Part shown: positions 37,212-48,281 of the stretch, one piece after another | Layout of the letters: every line of letters begins with the position of its first letter | Numbering within the stretch: the stretch's first letter is position 1 | Assembly (NCBI GenBank): GCA_013911885.1 | Contig: JACESI010000001.1 | Location: 1-64,000, forward strand | DNA length: 64,000 nucleotides | Source: Hyphomicrobiales bacterium | Lineage (GTDB): Bacteria > Pseudomonadota > Alphaproteobacteria > Rhizobiales > JACESI01 | Direction: 5' to 3' | Notes under the pieces: model-generated | What the model was told of the DNA's origin: nothing | Databases searched by the model: none | What the model saw: only the letters and a program-made list of their open reading frames with translations | Position numbers and translations under genes: made by a program

Positions 37212-39811
37212 ACCTGAGCCCAACCAGGGATATAACATCGGCCGCCGGGACGGGATGGGGCACCCTTTCACGGCTCGGACTTGCCGCTCGCTTTGCCCGG
37301 CGCGAGATGCGGGCGGGCGTGCGCGGCTTTTCGATTTTTGTCGCCTGCCTTGCCCTGGGGGTCGCCTCGATTGCAGGCGTCAACGCGCTCTCCGGCGCGC
37401 TCAATGCGAGCATTGCAACGGAAGGTCAGAAAATCCTTGGCGGGGATCTGCGTTTTTCGCTCATCCACCGTGAGGTCGACAACAAGGAACGCGCCTTTCT
37501 GGAAAGCCTCGGCCCGGTATCCGGTTCTGCGACCATGCGCGCCATCGTGCGGCTTCCGGATGGTTCGGATCAGGCCCTGACGGAACTCAAGGGTGTTGAT
37601 GACGTCTATCCGCTCTATGGCGAGGTCCGCCTCGGTCAAGAAGGCGACCTGCAATCGCTGCTTGCGCGTCAGCCCGATGGCAGCTTTGGCGCTGTGGCCG
37701 AAGCGGGCCTTCTCGCGCGGCTCAATCTGGCGCTCGGCGATCAGGTATCCCTCGGCTCGATCGCCATCAGGATTATGGACACGATCGAGCGCGAACCGGA
37801 CCGGCTTTCCGGCGGGATCGATCTCGCCCCCCGGCTTCTTCTCTCGCTTGAGACCATGCGCGCCTCCGGCCTTGTAAAGCCGGGCAGCCTCGTTCGATGG
37901 CACTATCAGTTGAAACTCGGAGCGGATGCGACGAAAGAAGAGGTCGACGCCGCACGAAAGGCGGCCAGTGATGCCTTTCCGAAAGCCGGCTGGCAGATAC
38001 GCGGGCGGGAAAATGCATCCCCCGGCCTCTCGCGCAACATCGAACGTTCCGCGCATTTTCTGACGCTGGTCGGCCTCACCGCCCTCATTGTCGGCGGCGT
38101 CGGGGTGGCGAATGCTGTCTCCGCCTATCTCGACCGCAAGCGCGAGGTGATCGCGACCCTGAAGAGCATCGGCGCAAGTGGCAGCTTCGTTTTCAATGTC
38201 TACATCATCCAGATCCTGATGATCGCAAGCCTTGCGATTGCCCTCGGCCTTGTCGTCGGCAGTGCCGTTCCGCCGCTGGCCGAGCTTTATCTCAAGCGCG
38301 TGCTGCCGATTGACATCGACACGGGCCTTCAACCGACAGCCCTCGCCCTTGCTGCGGTCTATGGTTATCTCATGACCCTCGTCTTTGCGCTCTGGCCGCT
38401 TGCCCGCGCGCGCGATATCCGCCCGACCGCGCTGTTTCGAAACCACGACACTTCCAGCCGGAAATGGCCGCATTGGCCCTATCTTCTGGCGCTTGCTGCC
38501 TGCATCTTGCTTCTGGTTGCGCTTTCGGTGGGTCTTGCCGACAACCGTCGCATCGCCGCCTATTTTGTTGGTGGAAGCGTCATTTCCTTCGCCATTCTGC
38601 GCGGCGTCGCCTTTGTCATCATGGTGGTGGCGCGGCGGCTGCCCCATGCCCGCTCGCCCGCCCTCCGACTTGCCATCGGCAACATTCATCGCCCCGGCTC
38701 GATCACGCCGTCGGTCATCCTGTCCCTTGGTCTCGGCCTCACGCTTCTTGTCACGATCGCCCTTATCGACGGCAATCTGCGCAATCAGCTGACCGCCTCG
38801 CTTGCGGAAAAGGCGCCGAGTTTCTTTTTCGTCGACATTCAGAACGATGAACTTGCCCCCTTCAAGCAACTCATCCGCGAACAGGCGCCGGAAGGCAAAC
38901 TACAGGCCGTGCCGTCACTGCGCGGTTTCTTTGTCGAAATAGGCGGTCGGAAACCGGACACGATCAAGGTTGACAGCGAACATCAATGGGCGCTGCGCGG
39001 CGACCGCGGCATTACCTATTCGAGCGACATTCCGGAAAATTCAACCCTTTCGGAAGGAGAATGGTGGGCCGCGGATTACAGCGGCCCGTCCCTTGTCTCC
39101 TTCGACGAGGAAATCGCCCGCGCCTTCGGCCTCAAACTTGGTGATACGGTAACCGTCAATGTGCTCGGTCGCGAGATCACCTCGACCCTTGCAAGCACGC
39201 GCAAGGTGGTCTGGCAGTCGCTCGGGATCAATTTCCTGATGGTCTTCTCGCCGAACACTTTCGCAGGCGCCCCCCACGCCAACCTCGCCACGCTTGGCTT
39301 TCCGGATGGTGCCACCGCCGATGCCGAATTTGCGCTCATGAAGGTCATAGCAAGCACATTTCCGACCGTGACCACGATCCGGATCAAAGATGCCCTCGAC
39401 CGCGTAGCCCAGGTTGTGGGCCAGCTAGCCTGGGCGGTGCGCGCTGCGTCCGCCGTTACGCTGATTTCCTCGATACTGGTTCTTGCCGGCGCCCTTACGG
39501 CGGGCCAGCGAACCCAGATCCACGATGCTGTCATTCTGAAGACGATTGGTGCGACCCGCGGCCAGCTTCTCAAAACCTACCTGCTTCAGTTTTCGCTCCT
39601 CGGCGCCCTGACCGCGATCTTCGGCATTCTCGCGGGGACACTGGCCTCCTGGTTCGTTGTCGTCAACGTCATGGAAGATGAATTTGTCTTCATCCCCTCG
39701 GCTGCGCTGAGTGCGACGATTTTGGCGCTTTTCATGTGCATCGGCATCGGCCTTGCGGGAACCTGGCGGATACTGGGTCAGAAAGCCGCGCCCTTGCTGC
39801 GAAATGCGTGA
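37208..39811 (+). CDS. ABC transporter permease (YbbP/FtsX-like, 867 aa)
   Basis: Multi-TM protein with FtsX-type domains (RKREVIATLKSIGASGSFVFNVYIIQIL; DAVILKTIGATRGQLLKTYLLQFSLLG). Coupled to the YbbA-like ATPase. Confidence 0.92.
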   Translation: MNLSPTRDITSAAGTGWGTLSRLGLAARFARREMRAGVRGFSIFVACLALGVASIAGVNALSGALNASIATEGQKILGGDLRFSLIHREVDNKERAFLESLGPVSGSATMRAIVRLPDGSDQALTELKGVDDVYPLYGEVRLGQEGDLQSLLARQPDGSFGAVAEAGLLARLNLALGDQVSLGSIAIRIMDTIEREPDRLSGGIDLAPRLLLSLETMRASGLVKPGSLVRWHYQLKLGADATKEEVDAARKAASDAFPKAGWQIRGRENASPGLSRNIERSAHFLTLVGLTALIVGGVGVANAVSAYLDRKREVIATLKSIGASGSFVFNVYIIQILMIASLAIALGLVVGSAVPPLAELYLKRVLPIDIDTGLQPTALALAAVYGYLMTLVFALWPLARARDIRPTALFRNHDTSSRKWPHWPYLLALAACILLLVALSVGLADNRRIAAYFVGGSVISFAILRGVAFVIMVVARRLPHARSPALRLAIGNIHRPGSITPSVILSLGLGLTLLVTIALIDGNLRNQLTASLAEKAPSFFFVDIQNDELAPFKQLIREQAPEGKLQAVPSLRGFFVEIGGRKPDTIKVDSEHQWALRGDRGITYSSDIPENSTLSEGEWWAADYSGPSLVSFDEEIARAFGLKLGDTVTVNVLGREITSTLASTRKVVWQSLGINFLMVFSPNTFAGAPHANLATLGFPDGATADAEFALMKVIASTFPTVTTIRIKDALDRVAQVVGQLAWAVRAASAVTLISSILVLAGALTAGQRTQIHDAVILKTIGATRGQLLKTYLLQFSLLGALTAIFGILAGTLASWFVVVNVMEDEFVFIPSAALSATILALFMCIGIGLAGTWRILGQKAAPLLRNA

Positions 39812-40021
39812 AATCCCAGAGAGAAATCCTGAGCGAATCAGGCCGGTTTAACCATGTTCAGGATATTATTATCGCCGCATTCAATATTTCAACTTGAGTT
39901 GCAGCCAACACAACACCATATTCACTCTCGAAAGATGGGTAAGTCGACAGGTCCGACCAGAACCGATGCCCATCATGAGAGTGTAACAATTATCGACCTT
40001 GATTTGGAGGGTGTTTGATCA

Positions 40022-40795
40022 ATGGCCAATCTGAATAAACAAACGCAATACGGAAACAGCGTCGACGCTCGCTCGGATATCGATCAGGGGCTACGCTCCT
40101 ATATGCTGTCGGTATACAATTACATGGCCATCGGCCTCGCTATCACCGGCATCGCGGCATACACGATCTTCTCCCTCGCGGTTGCAAATGATCCGGCGCA
40201 GGCTGTTGGTCAGTTCGGCAACGGCGTTTACCTGACCGCGATCGGCGCGGCCTTGTGGACAGGTCCATTGAAATGGGTCCTGCTTCTTGCGCCGCTTGGA
40301 CTCGTGTTCTTCCTTTCCTTCCGCGTTCATAAAATGAGCGTTCCGGCAGCACAGCTCACGTTCTGGGTCTATGCAGCGCTGGTCGGCATTTCGCTCTCCT
40401 CTATTCTCGCAATCTATACCGGCCAGAGCGTCGTTCAGACATTCTTTGTCACCGCCGCCGCCTTCGGTTCGCTCAGCCTCTTCGGCTACACAACCAAACG
40501 CGACCTCTCGGGCATGGGCTCATTCCTGATCATGGGCCTTTTCGGCATTATCATCGCAAGCATCGTGAACCTTTTCCTCGCTTCCAGCGCTTTGGAATTC
40601 GCGGTTTCGGTTCTGGGCGTTTTGATTTTTGCCGGTCTCACCGCCTATGACACCCAGAAGATCAAGGAAATGTATCTTGAAAGCGATGACGCGACCTCGC
40701 AGGGCCGCAAGGCGATCATGGGTGCGCTCAGCCTCTATCTCGATTTCATCAACATGTTCCTGTTCCTTCTGCGCTTCATGGGCAATCGCGAGTAA
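40022..40795 (+). CDS. Bax inhibitor-1 / YccA family integral membrane protein
   Basis: 7-TM; GLTAYDTQKIKEMYLE and FINMFLFLLRFMGNRE are characteristic. Confidence 0.94.
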   Translation: MANLNKQTQYGNSVDARSDIDQGLRSYMLSVYNYMAIGLAITGIAAYTIFSLAVANDPAQAVGQFGNGVYLTAIGAALWTGPLKWVLLLAPLGLVFFLSFRVHKMSVPAAQLTFWVYAALVGISLSSILAIYTGQSVVQTFFVTAAAFGSLSLFGYTTKRDLSGMGSFLIMGLFGIIIASIVNLFLASSALEFAVSVLGVLIFAGLTAYDTQKIKEMYLESDDATSQGRKAIMGALSLYLDFINMFLFLLRFMGNRE

Positions 40796-40834
40796 AGTCT
40801 GATTTGCTGCCAGAAGAACCAGTGATACCTGATG

Positions 40835-40861
40835 AAAAGGCGGTCCTCGGACCGCCTTTTT
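40835..40861 (+). terminator. Rho-independent terminator after the BI-1 gene
   Basis: AAAAGGCGGTCC-tc-GGACCGCCTTTTT. Confidence 0.9.
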
Positions 40862-40900
40862 AATTGCGCGCCGGTCGGAATTCCGGCTAGATCGCCGATC

Positions 40901-41434
40901 ATGGAAACTGAGACCCTTTTGATCCGGGCAGCAAGCGACGCAGATTTTCCGGCAATCACCGCAATCTACCGCGATCATGTGCTGCATGGGTCGGCAACGT
41001 TCGAACTCGATCCGCCGGACGAGGGCGAGATGCGCGCCCGCCGCGACAAGGTCCATGCCGCCGGATGCCCCTATCTTGTCGCTCTCGAGGGCGATCGTCT
41101 CATCGGCTATGCCTATGCCGGCCCCTTCCACCCCCGGCCCGCCTATCGCCTGACGATCGAGAATTCGATCTATCTTGATCCATCCGCCATGGGAAAAGGC
41201 GTCGGCGAGGCACTGATGCGTCATCTCATTGACGCCTGCGAGAAGCGCGGGTTTCGGCAGATGATTGCTCTCATCTCCCGGCTCGATCCGCCAGTATCAA
41301 TCAAGCTGCATGAAAAGCTCGGCTTCCGCCATGCTGGCCTGCTGGAAACAACAGGCTACAAGAACGGACGCTGGCTCGATGTTGTCTATATGCAGCTCAC
41401 ACTTGGCGCTGGCGCAACACTGCCGCCAGAATAG
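40901..41434 (+). CDS. GNAT N-acetyltransferase (phosphinothricin acetyltransferase-like)
   Basis: IRAASDADFPAITAIYRDHVLHGSATFE, GYAYAGPFHPRPAYRLTIENSIYLDPSAMGKGVGEALM, EKLGFRHAGLLETTGYKNGRWLDVVYMQL. Confidence 0.92.
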   Translation: METETLLIRAASDADFPAITAIYRDHVLHGSATFELDPPDEGEMRARRDKVHAAGCPYLVALEGDRLIGYAYAGPFHPRPAYRLTIENSIYLDPSAMGKGVGEALMRHLIDACEKRGFRQMIALISRLDPPVSIKLHEKLGFRHAGLLETTGYKNGRWLDVVYMQLTLGAGATLPPE

Positions 41435-41482
41435 ATGCCCGAATGGCTCGCCAGATGAGCGCCCTGAGGGCAGTGAGGGGGC

Positions 41483-42007
41483 CTAATCGACCAGGCGCAG
41501 ATGCTTTCGCGTCTCCAGCACCTTGAGCACCTGACGCAAGTCATGGCCACGCTTCAAGATCATGCCATTTGTGCTGACAACAGCATAAGCGCCCTGTTTA
41601 CGGGCAAGCCTCGGATCTTTCTCGATCCGATAGACAGGCATTTCGCTGCTGCGCTTGAAAACCGAGAAAACCGCGCGATCCCTTTGGAAGTCGATGGCAT
41701 AATCGCGCCATTCGCCCTCCGCAACGCGCTGGCCGTAAAGACGCAAAATGTCGGACAATTCGCGCCGGTCAAAGCAGACAAGCGGCAGCACCTTTGCCGG
41801 GGGCGTTGCGACAGGCGGGGCAAAGGCGGCGGTTGAAGAGGCGCGGTTACTGAGCCGGGACGAGGCCTCAAGCGGCACGACATCGCAACCTTGATGCGGG
41901 CTTCTGTCTGCCCGCAAATCCTCATTATCCAAGAGCACCTCCTGTTCGGCAAGGCAATGATTGCCGAAGGCCGCTATCTTGGCAAGCCCGAAAGACAGAT
42001 AGACCAT
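41483..42007 (-). CDS. DUF2794 domain protein
   Basis: FDRRELSDILRLYGQRVAEGEWRDYAIDFQRDRAVFSVFKRSSEMPVYRIEKDPRLARKQGAYAVV matches the alphaproteobacterial DUF2794 pattern. Confidence 0.82.
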   Translation of the reverse strand: MVYLSFGLAKIAAFGNHCLAEQEVLLDNEDLRADRSPHQGCDVVPLEASSRLSNRASSTAAFAPPVATPPAKVLPLVCFDRRELSDILRLYGQRVAEGEWRDYAIDFQRDRAVFSVFKRSSEMPVYRIEKDPRLARKQGAYAVVSTNGMILKRGHDLRQVLKVLETRKHLRLVD

Positions 42008-42252
42008 TGACTGGCGAGTTGAATGCGTGTTGCCACAAAGCAACGAAACCGGGCAAAATTTTTCAGGAAAATACCTTTATTCCGCCCTAATTCAGTCAAT
42101 CCAACGCCTGAAACAGCGAGCATTCTATCATCACTACCCAAGACGGCCCGGTATGAAGAGCCTTGGTTCTTTTCAGCCCCCCAGCCCCCCAAGTCCTTTG
42201 TGCTGGGCCTCTTGACCCGGGTAGTTTGTTCCTAGCTATATGAACAACCTTG

Positions 42253-42283
42253 GTCGGCTTTTGCCGACCATTTTTTTAATTTC
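42253..42283 (+). terminator. Intrinsic terminator upstream of htpG
   Basis: GGTCGGC-tttt-GCCGACC-ATTTTTTT, plus orientation, with no annotated plus-strand gene immediately upstream. Confidence 0.85.
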
Positions 42284-42376
42284 TTCTCCTGCGCAATTTG
42301 AAATTTAATCCCGAAGGAACTACGTCTTTCGGCGACGTTTCACTGTTAACGTGCTGTTTGAGAGAGATCAAAATTC

Positions 42377-44341
42377 ATGACCAATGCTGACACGATAAAA
42401 AAACCCGAACACGCATTCGAGGCAGAGGTTGCCCAGTTGCTTAAGCTCATGGTGCACGCGGTCTATTCGAACAAGGATATCTTTCTGCGCGAGCTGATTT
42501 CCAACGCCGCCGATGCCTGCGAAAAGCTGCGCTACCGCGCCATCGAGAAGCCGGAGCTTCTGAAACACGATCCCGAATTCAAGATCCTTCTGAAAAGCGA
42601 CGAAAAAGCGCGCACGCTTTCGGTAATCGACAACGGCATCGGCATGAGCCGCGATGAAATGATGCAGAATCTCGGCACCATCGCCCGCTCGGGAACCAAG
42701 GCATTCCTCGACGGTCTTTCCGAAAAAAGCGCCGGCCAGGCCCTTATCGGTCAGTTTGGCGTAGGCTTCTATTCCGCTTTCATGGTGGCAGAGCGGGTTG
42801 ACGTCTATTCCCGCAAGGCCGGAGAAAACCCTGACGGGAACAACGTCACGCTGTGGTCTTCAACGGGCGAGGGAACCTATACAATCGAAGAGGCGCCAGA
42901 GGTGCCCGCCGATATGCCGCCGCGCGGCACCATCGTGCGCCTTCATCTTTCCAAGGAGAGCAAGTCCTATGCCGCGCCGGAAAAGGTCGAGGAAATCGTG
43001 CGCGCCTATTCCGCCCATGTGCCGGTTCCGGTCCATCTAAGCGGCGTCCGAACTGTCAAAGGCGAGGACGGCAAGGATCGCAAGGAGCCCTTCACGGATA
43101 TTCTTGGAGACGGCGCAGCCCTCTGGGCGAAGCCGAAGGCGAGCATCACCGAGGAAGAATATTCTGAATTCTACCACAATGTCTCCGGTCAGTACGACAC
43201 GCCGGCCCGCACCATTCATTACCGCGCAGAAGGGCGCCACGAATATACCGCCCTTGCCTTCATCCCGGGCAGCAAACCGTTCGACCTGTTTGATCCGGAT
43301 CGCAAGGGCCGGATGAAACTCTATGTCCGGCGGGTGTTTATTTCCGGCGATATCGCGCTTCTGCCGGCCTGGTTGCGTTTCGTTCGCGGTCTTGTTGATT
43401 CCGAAGATCTGCCACTCAACATTTCGCGCGAAATCCTCCAGGACAACCCGATACTTGAGGCAATCAAAACCGGCCTGACGAAACGCATTCTGTCGGATCT
43501 CAAGAAAATGGCAGACAAGGAAACCGAAACCTACCTAAAGGTCTGGGAGGCTTTCGGCGCCGTCATCAAGGAGGGTCTTTATGAAGACGTGGCAAGGCGC
43601 GATGAGATTTATCAAATCGCCCGATTCAGGACGAGCCGGCCTGCGGACCAAGCAGACACGTCGTCCGGCGATCAATGGCGCTCCCTTGCCGATTATGTGA
43701 AGGATATGAAGGAAAACCAGACGGCGATATATTATGCTCTCGGCGATTCCGTCGAGGCAATCAAGGCAAGCCCGCATCTTGAGGGCTACCGCGCCCGCAA
43801 TATCGAAGTGCTCTATCTCGCCGATCCGGTGGACGCGTTCTGGGTGCGCACCGCGCTCGGCTTTGAGGGAAAACCGTTCAAATCCATCACCCAGGGTGCT
43901 GATGATCTCGACTCCATCAAACCCGCCGATACAAAGGACGCAGACGCGCCGCAGGATGAGCCGGATATCACACCGCTTTTCGCTTTTTTCAAAAAGGCAC
44001 TGGGCGATGACATCGCGTCAGCGCGCGCCTCTTCGCGCCTTGCCGAAAGCCCGGTCTGCCTCGTCGCCTCCGACGGCGGGCTCGATATTCAGCTTCAGAA
44101 AATTCTAAAGGATCAGCCCCATGCGCGCTTTAATCTGGCGCCGGTTCTGGAAGTCAATCCACGGCACGCACTGATAAGAAAACTCGCCGCCCATGTCGCC
44201 TTGGACAAGGAATCCGCACTGGCCGAGGACATCGCCGTCGTGCTGCATGGCCAGGCGCGCATTGCAGAGGGCGAAAATCCGCTCGATCCGGCCCGCTATG
44301 CCCGAGCCCTTGGTCATGTCATGGAAAAGGTGCTGGATTAA
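42377..44341 (+). CDS. htpG: Molecular chaperone HtpG (Hsp90)
   Basis: Hsp90 motifs (YSNKDIFLRELISNAADACEKLRY, IGQFGVGFYSAFMVA, RRVFISGDIALLPAWLRFVRGLVDSEDLPLNISREILQ). Confidence 0.97.
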   Translation: MTNADTIKKPEHAFEAEVAQLLKLMVHAVYSNKDIFLRELISNAADACEKLRYRAIEKPELLKHDPEFKILLKSDEKARTLSVIDNGIGMSRDEMMQNLGTIARSGTKAFLDGLSEKSAGQALIGQFGVGFYSAFMVAERVDVYSRKAGENPDGNNVTLWSSTGEGTYTIEEAPEVPADMPPRGTIVRLHLSKESKSYAAPEKVEEIVRAYSAHVPVPVHLSGVRTVKGEDGKDRKEPFTDILGDGAALWAKPKASITEEEYSEFYHNVSGQYDTPARTIHYRAEGRHEYTALAFIPGSKPFDLFDPDRKGRMKLYVRRVFISGDIALLPAWLRFVRGLVDSEDLPLNISREILQDNPILEAIKTGLTKRILSDLKKMADKETETYLKVWEAFGAVIKEGLYEDVARRDEIYQIARFRTSRPADQADTSSGDQWRSLADYVKDMKENQTAIYYALGDSVEAIKASPHLEGYRARNIEVLYLADPVDAFWVRTALGFEGKPFKSITQGADDLDSIKPADTKDADAPQDEPDITPLFAFFKKALGDDIASARASSRLAESPVCLVASDGGLDIQLQKILKDQPHARFNLAPVLEVNPRHALIRKLAAHVALDKESALAEDIAVVLHGQARIAEGENPLDPARYARALGHVMEKVLD

Positions 44342-44410
44342 AACCGCTCGTTGAGCACCGCAAAGCCGCCGCGGAAAGCGGCCTCGCGGTGTTCTCACTG
44401 TCAGATCCGA

Positions 44411-45193
44411 TCAGCTGTTTTTTGAAATCCAGGAAGAAGCCCCGAGGATTTTTCCGGGAAGCTCGTTCGCCTTTGTCTGAAGAATGACGGCGACTCCATC
44501 ATGACCATCGCCGAGAAGCTGGTTTTTCGGCAGGCGCACGCTCATCGGTGCGCCGGACCATTTGGCAATCGGGCGCATCTCCTTCACGATATTGGTGTAG
44601 GTCACCTTGCGATCCCGGTTTTCGCCCCGCCCGATGGTTACCGAGCCGGTTTTCTGAAACAGGGTAAGCCACACGATTGCCTCGCCCTTCGACTTGTCCT
44701 CACCAATATCAATCACAAAATCCGATCCATCGGCGGTCATCGTAACCGAAACCGGCAGGCTGCCTTCGTTGAGAAGGCCGTTTATTTTCTTCGCATCACT
44801 GCCGACGGTATGGTTTTCACCGTTGATCACCGCCTGTGGCGTGTAGACAGAGCGGTCGCTGCGCCGCTTGGCGTAGCCATACTGCCTGTCGGTGAAGGCC
44901 TGCTGGGCAAAAGTATCTTTCCAGCCGAGATAATCCCAATAGGTCACGGGCATACTGAGTACCAGAAGATCGGGATTGTTGCGGGCATATTCCCCAAGCA
45001 GCTCATCCGCCGGCGGGCAAGACGAGCAACCCTGGCTCGTGAAGAGCTCAATCACGCCTTTTGTCTCCGAAAAGGCCGGGTGAGGCGCCAGCACGGAAGC
45101 GCCGGCAAGGGAGATACCGAGAACAGCCGCGAACCCGCCGAGGCGCGAAGACCCGGCGTGACGTGGTTGCGTGATCAATTTCAAAAGATGCAT
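44411..45193 (-). CDS. DUF1223 secreted thioredoxin-fold-like protein
   Basis: VIELFTSQGCSSCPPADELLGEYA...VTYWDYLGWKDTFAQQAFTDRQYGYA is the DUF1223 signature. Start MHLLKLITQ preferred. Confidence 0.9.
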   Translation of the reverse strand: MHLLKLITQPRHAGSSRLGGFAAVLGISLAGASVLAPHPAFSETKGVIELFTSQGCSSCPPADELLGEYARNNPDLLVLSMPVTYWDYLGWKDTFAQQAFTDRQYGYAKRRSDRSVYTPQAVINGENHTVGSDAKKINGLLNEGSLPVSVTMTADGSDFVIDIGEDKSKGEAIVWLTLFQKTGSVTIGRGENRDRKVTYTNIVKEMRPIAKWSGAPMSVRLPKNQLLGDGHDGVAVILQTKANELPGKILGASSWISKNS

Positions 45194-45330
45194 CCCTGGC
45201 GACACCCCGTTCAATTGTGCGGCTTCAACTCCGTATTTTATAGTAGACCCGAAACCAAGATGCGAGTCACGAGTGTTTGATGGTTGGGACGAGGCCCCTT
45301 CAGATCGGGCACAAAGGCGCATCACGCGCA

Positions 45331-45358
45331 AAAAAGGCGGGAAAAATCCCGCCTTTTC
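45331..45358 (-). terminator. Rho-independent terminator after acnA
   Basis: Minus strand AAAAGGCGGGA-ttttt-TCCCGCCTTTTTT. Confidence 0.85.
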
Positions 45359-45382
45359 TCATTGATGGGGCGAAGGCGCGCC

Positions 45383-48073
45383 TCAGGCGGCGCTGCTCAC
45401 CAGATTGCGCAGGACATACTGAAGAATGCCGCCATTGCGGTAATAATCAAGCTCGTCCTCGGTATCGATCCGCACCAGAAGATCAACCGGCTTCACGGTT
45501 CCGTCAGCATAGGCAAGGCTCGCGGTCAGGGTCATACGCGGCTTGAGACCGCTCAGACCCGTCAGGCTTATCTTCTCGTCACCCCGGATGCCGAGACTTT
45601 CCCAGCTCATGCCATCCTTGAAAACCAGCGGCAAAATACCCATGCCCACAAGGTTTGAGCGGTGGATGCGTTCGAAACTTTCCGCAATCACTGCGCGTAC
45701 GCCGAGAAGGCGCGTTCCCTTCGCGGCCCAGTCGCGCGAAGAGCCGGTGCCATATTCCTTGCCGGCAAAAATCACCAGTGGCACGCCTTCATCGGCATAT
45801 TTCATGGCGGCGTTGTAGATCGGCATCCGTTCGCCGGACGGATGATGCACCGTGACACCGCCCTCGACCCCTGGAACCATCTGGTTCTTGATACGGATAT
45901 TGGCGAAGGTGCCGCGCATCATGACCTCATGGTTGCCACGCCGCGCGCCATAGGAGTTGAAATCGATCGGACGTACCTGATGTTCCCGCAGATAATCGCC
46001 TGCCGGACCATCCGCCTTGATCGAACCCGCGGGCGAGATATGGTCGGTGGTGATGGAATCCTTGAGAAGGCCCAGAACCCGGGCACCAACGATATCCACG
46101 ATCGCTTCTGGCTGCATCGTCATGCCCTCGAAATAGGGCGGGTTCTGAACATAGGTCGAACCGGAATCCCAGCCATAGGTGAGACCGCCCGAAACCTTGA
46201 TGCCCTGCCAGCCCTTGTCACCCTTGAAGACGTCAGCATAGCGCGTGCGGAACATCTCCTCGGTCACAACACGGCGCACTGTCTCGGCGATTTCCTGCGT
46301 CGAGGGCCACAGGTCCTTGAGATAGACATCCTTGCCATCACGGTCTTTGCCAACCGGGTCTTTCGCGATGTTGATTTTCATCGAGCCGGCGAGCGCATAA
46401 GCAACGACCAGCGGTGGCGAGGCGAGATAGTTCGCCCGCACATCCGGGTTGACGCGGCCTTCGAAGTTGCGGTTGCCGGAAAGGACCGACGTCACGACGA
46501 GATCGCTCTTGTTGACCGCTTCGGAGATTTCCTCGTCAAGCGGCCCGGAATTGCCGATGCAGGTTGTGCAGCCATAGCCGACAAGATCGAAACCGAGCGC
46601 ATCGAGATCATCCTGAAGGCCGGCTTTTTTGAGATAATCCGTCACGACCTGTGAACCCGGCGCAAGCGATGTCTTCACCCAGGGCTTCACCTGCATGCCA
46701 CGCGCGACCGCATTGCGGGCGACGAGACCGGCGGCAACGAGCACGTTCGGATTCGATGTGTTGGTGCATGAGGTGATCGCCGCGATCACCACATCGCCGT
46801 GGCCGAGATCATGATCACGACCGTCAACGGCGACCCGCCTGTCCTGCTCATCGCCCTTGTTGAATTCCTTGACCATCGCCTCCGCGAAGGCCGTGTCGGC
46901 AACATCAAGAAGCACGCGGTCCTGCGGGCGTTTCGGACCGGCGAGAGCGGGCACGATTTCTGCCATGTCGAGGGACAGAGTAGCCGAGAAAACCGGATCT
47001 GGCGTCGCATCATCGCGCCACATGCCCTGCGCCTTCGAATAGGCTTCAACCAGCGCAATCCGGTCTTTGTCACGGCCGGTCGTGTTGAGATAGGCAAGGG
47101 TTTCCTTATCGACCGGGAAGAAGCCGCAGGTCGCGCCATATTCCGGCGCCATATTCGCGATCGTCGCCTGATCCTCAAGCGACAGATTGGAAAGGCCGGG
47201 ACCGTAGAATTCGACGAATTTGCCGACGACGCCGTGCTTGCGCAGCATTTCGGTAACGCGCAGGACGAGGTCGGTCGCGGTGATGCCCTCGGCCATCTTG
47301 CCGGTAAGACGGAAGCCGACCACTTCCGGGATCAGCATGGAAATCGGCTGGCCGAGCATGGCGGCCTCCGCCTCGATCCCGCCAACGCCCCAACCGAGAA
47401 CCGCAAGTCCGTTCACCATGGTGGTGTGGCTGTCGGTGCCAACAAGCGTGTCAGGATAAGCGATGGTTTCACCACCCTCTTCTCTGGTCCAGACCGTCTG
47501 GGCCAGATATTCGAGATTGACCTGATGGCAGATGCCGGTTCCAGGCGGCACGACACGGAAATTGTCAAAGGCTTCCTGCCCCCAGCGCAAGAACGTATAC
47601 CGCTCGCCGTTGCGCTCATATTCACGCGCGACGTTTTTCGTGAAGGCATCGGGTGTCGCGTAATTATCGACCATGACCGAATGGTCGATGACAAGGTCGC
47701 ACGGCACGAGCGGGTTGATCCGTTTCGGGTCGCCGCCGAGTGCCGCCGTCGCATCGCGCATGGCCGCAAGATCGACCACCGCGGGCACGCCGGTGAAATC
47801 CTGCATCAGAACACGCGCCGGACGATAGGCGATTTCCTGATCCGAGCGCTTGTCCTTGAGCCATTCGGCACAAGCGCGGATCGCGTCTGCCGTGACCGTG
47901 CGGCCATCTTCGAAACGCAGCAGATTCTCAAGCACGACCTTGAGCGAATTCGGCAATTTGGAGATGCCGGCAAGTCCGTTCTTTTCAGCCTCGACCAGAG
48001 AAAAATAGGTGTATTTTTTTCCGTTTACGTCAAGTGTTTTTCTGGATTTGAAACTGTCGAGTGACTGTGCCAC
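45383..48073 (-). CDS. acnA: Aconitate hydratase A
   Basis: AcnA signatures ([94 protein letters not shown]). Confidence 0.98.
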   Translation of the reverse strand: MAQSLDSFKSRKTLDVNGKKYTYFSLVEAEKNGLAGISKLPNSLKVVLENLLRFEDGRTVTADAIRACAEWLKDKRSDQEIAYRPARVLMQDFTGVPAVVDLAAMRDATAALGGDPKRINPLVPCDLVIDHSVMVDNYATPDAFTKNVAREYERNGERYTFLRWGQEAFDNFRVVPPGTGICHQVNLEYLAQTVWTREEGGETIAYPDTLVGTDSHTTMVNGLAVLGWGVGGIEAEAAMLGQPISMLIPEVVGFRLTGKMAEGITATDLVLRVTEMLRKHGVVGKFVEFYGPGLSNLSLEDQATIANMAPEYGATCGFFPVDKETLAYLNTTGRDKDRIALVEAYSKAQGMWRDDATPDPVFSATLSLDMAEIVPALAGPKRPQDRVLLDVADTAFAEAMVKEFNKGDEQDRRVAVDGRDHDLGHGDVVIAAITSCTNTSNPNVLVAAGLVARNAVARGMQVKPWVKTSLAPGSQVVTDYLKKAGLQDDLDALGFDLVGYGCTTCIGNSGPLDEEISEAVNKSDLVVTSVLSGNRNFEGRVNPDVRANYLASPPLVVAYALAGSMKINIAKDPVGKDRDGKDVYLKDLWPSTQEIAETVRRVVTEEMFRTRYADVFKGDKGWQGIKVSGGLTYGWDSGSTYVQNPPYFEGMTMQPEAIVDIVGARVLGLLKDSITTDHISPAGSIKADGPAGDYLREHQVRPIDFNSYGARRGNHEVMMRGTFANIRIKNQMVPGVEGGVTVHHPSGERMPIYNAAMKYADEGVPLVIFAGKEYGTGSSRDWAAKGTRLLGVRAVIAESFERIHRSNLVGMGILPLVFKDGMSWESLGIRGDEKISLTGLSGLKPRMTLTASLAYADGTVKPVDLLVRIDTEDELDYYRNGGILQYVLRNLVSSAA

Positions 48074-48281
48074 GAATGACCTCCTGTTGATGATGATGGT
48101 TCGGTTTCGGGCATATTTGCCGCGCCCGCCGCCGAGAACAAGGTCGAAAACCGCCTTAAACGTATTGTTTAATCAGTCTTCGTCGTCGCATTGACGACCG
48201 ATATTTCGGGTTATAGAAGAGTTTCCCGCGCTGCGCCATAGCATGTACCCGCCCTGGATGCGGAATTGATCGGCTGCGGGT

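Noticed and set aside
37268-38869. 533-aa minus-strand ORF inside the ABC permease gene
   Set aside because: Antisense to a convincing multi-TM permease; composition typical of complement translation.
46799-48064. 421-aa plus-strand ORF inside acnA
   Set aside because: Antisense to aconitase; no recognisable domain.
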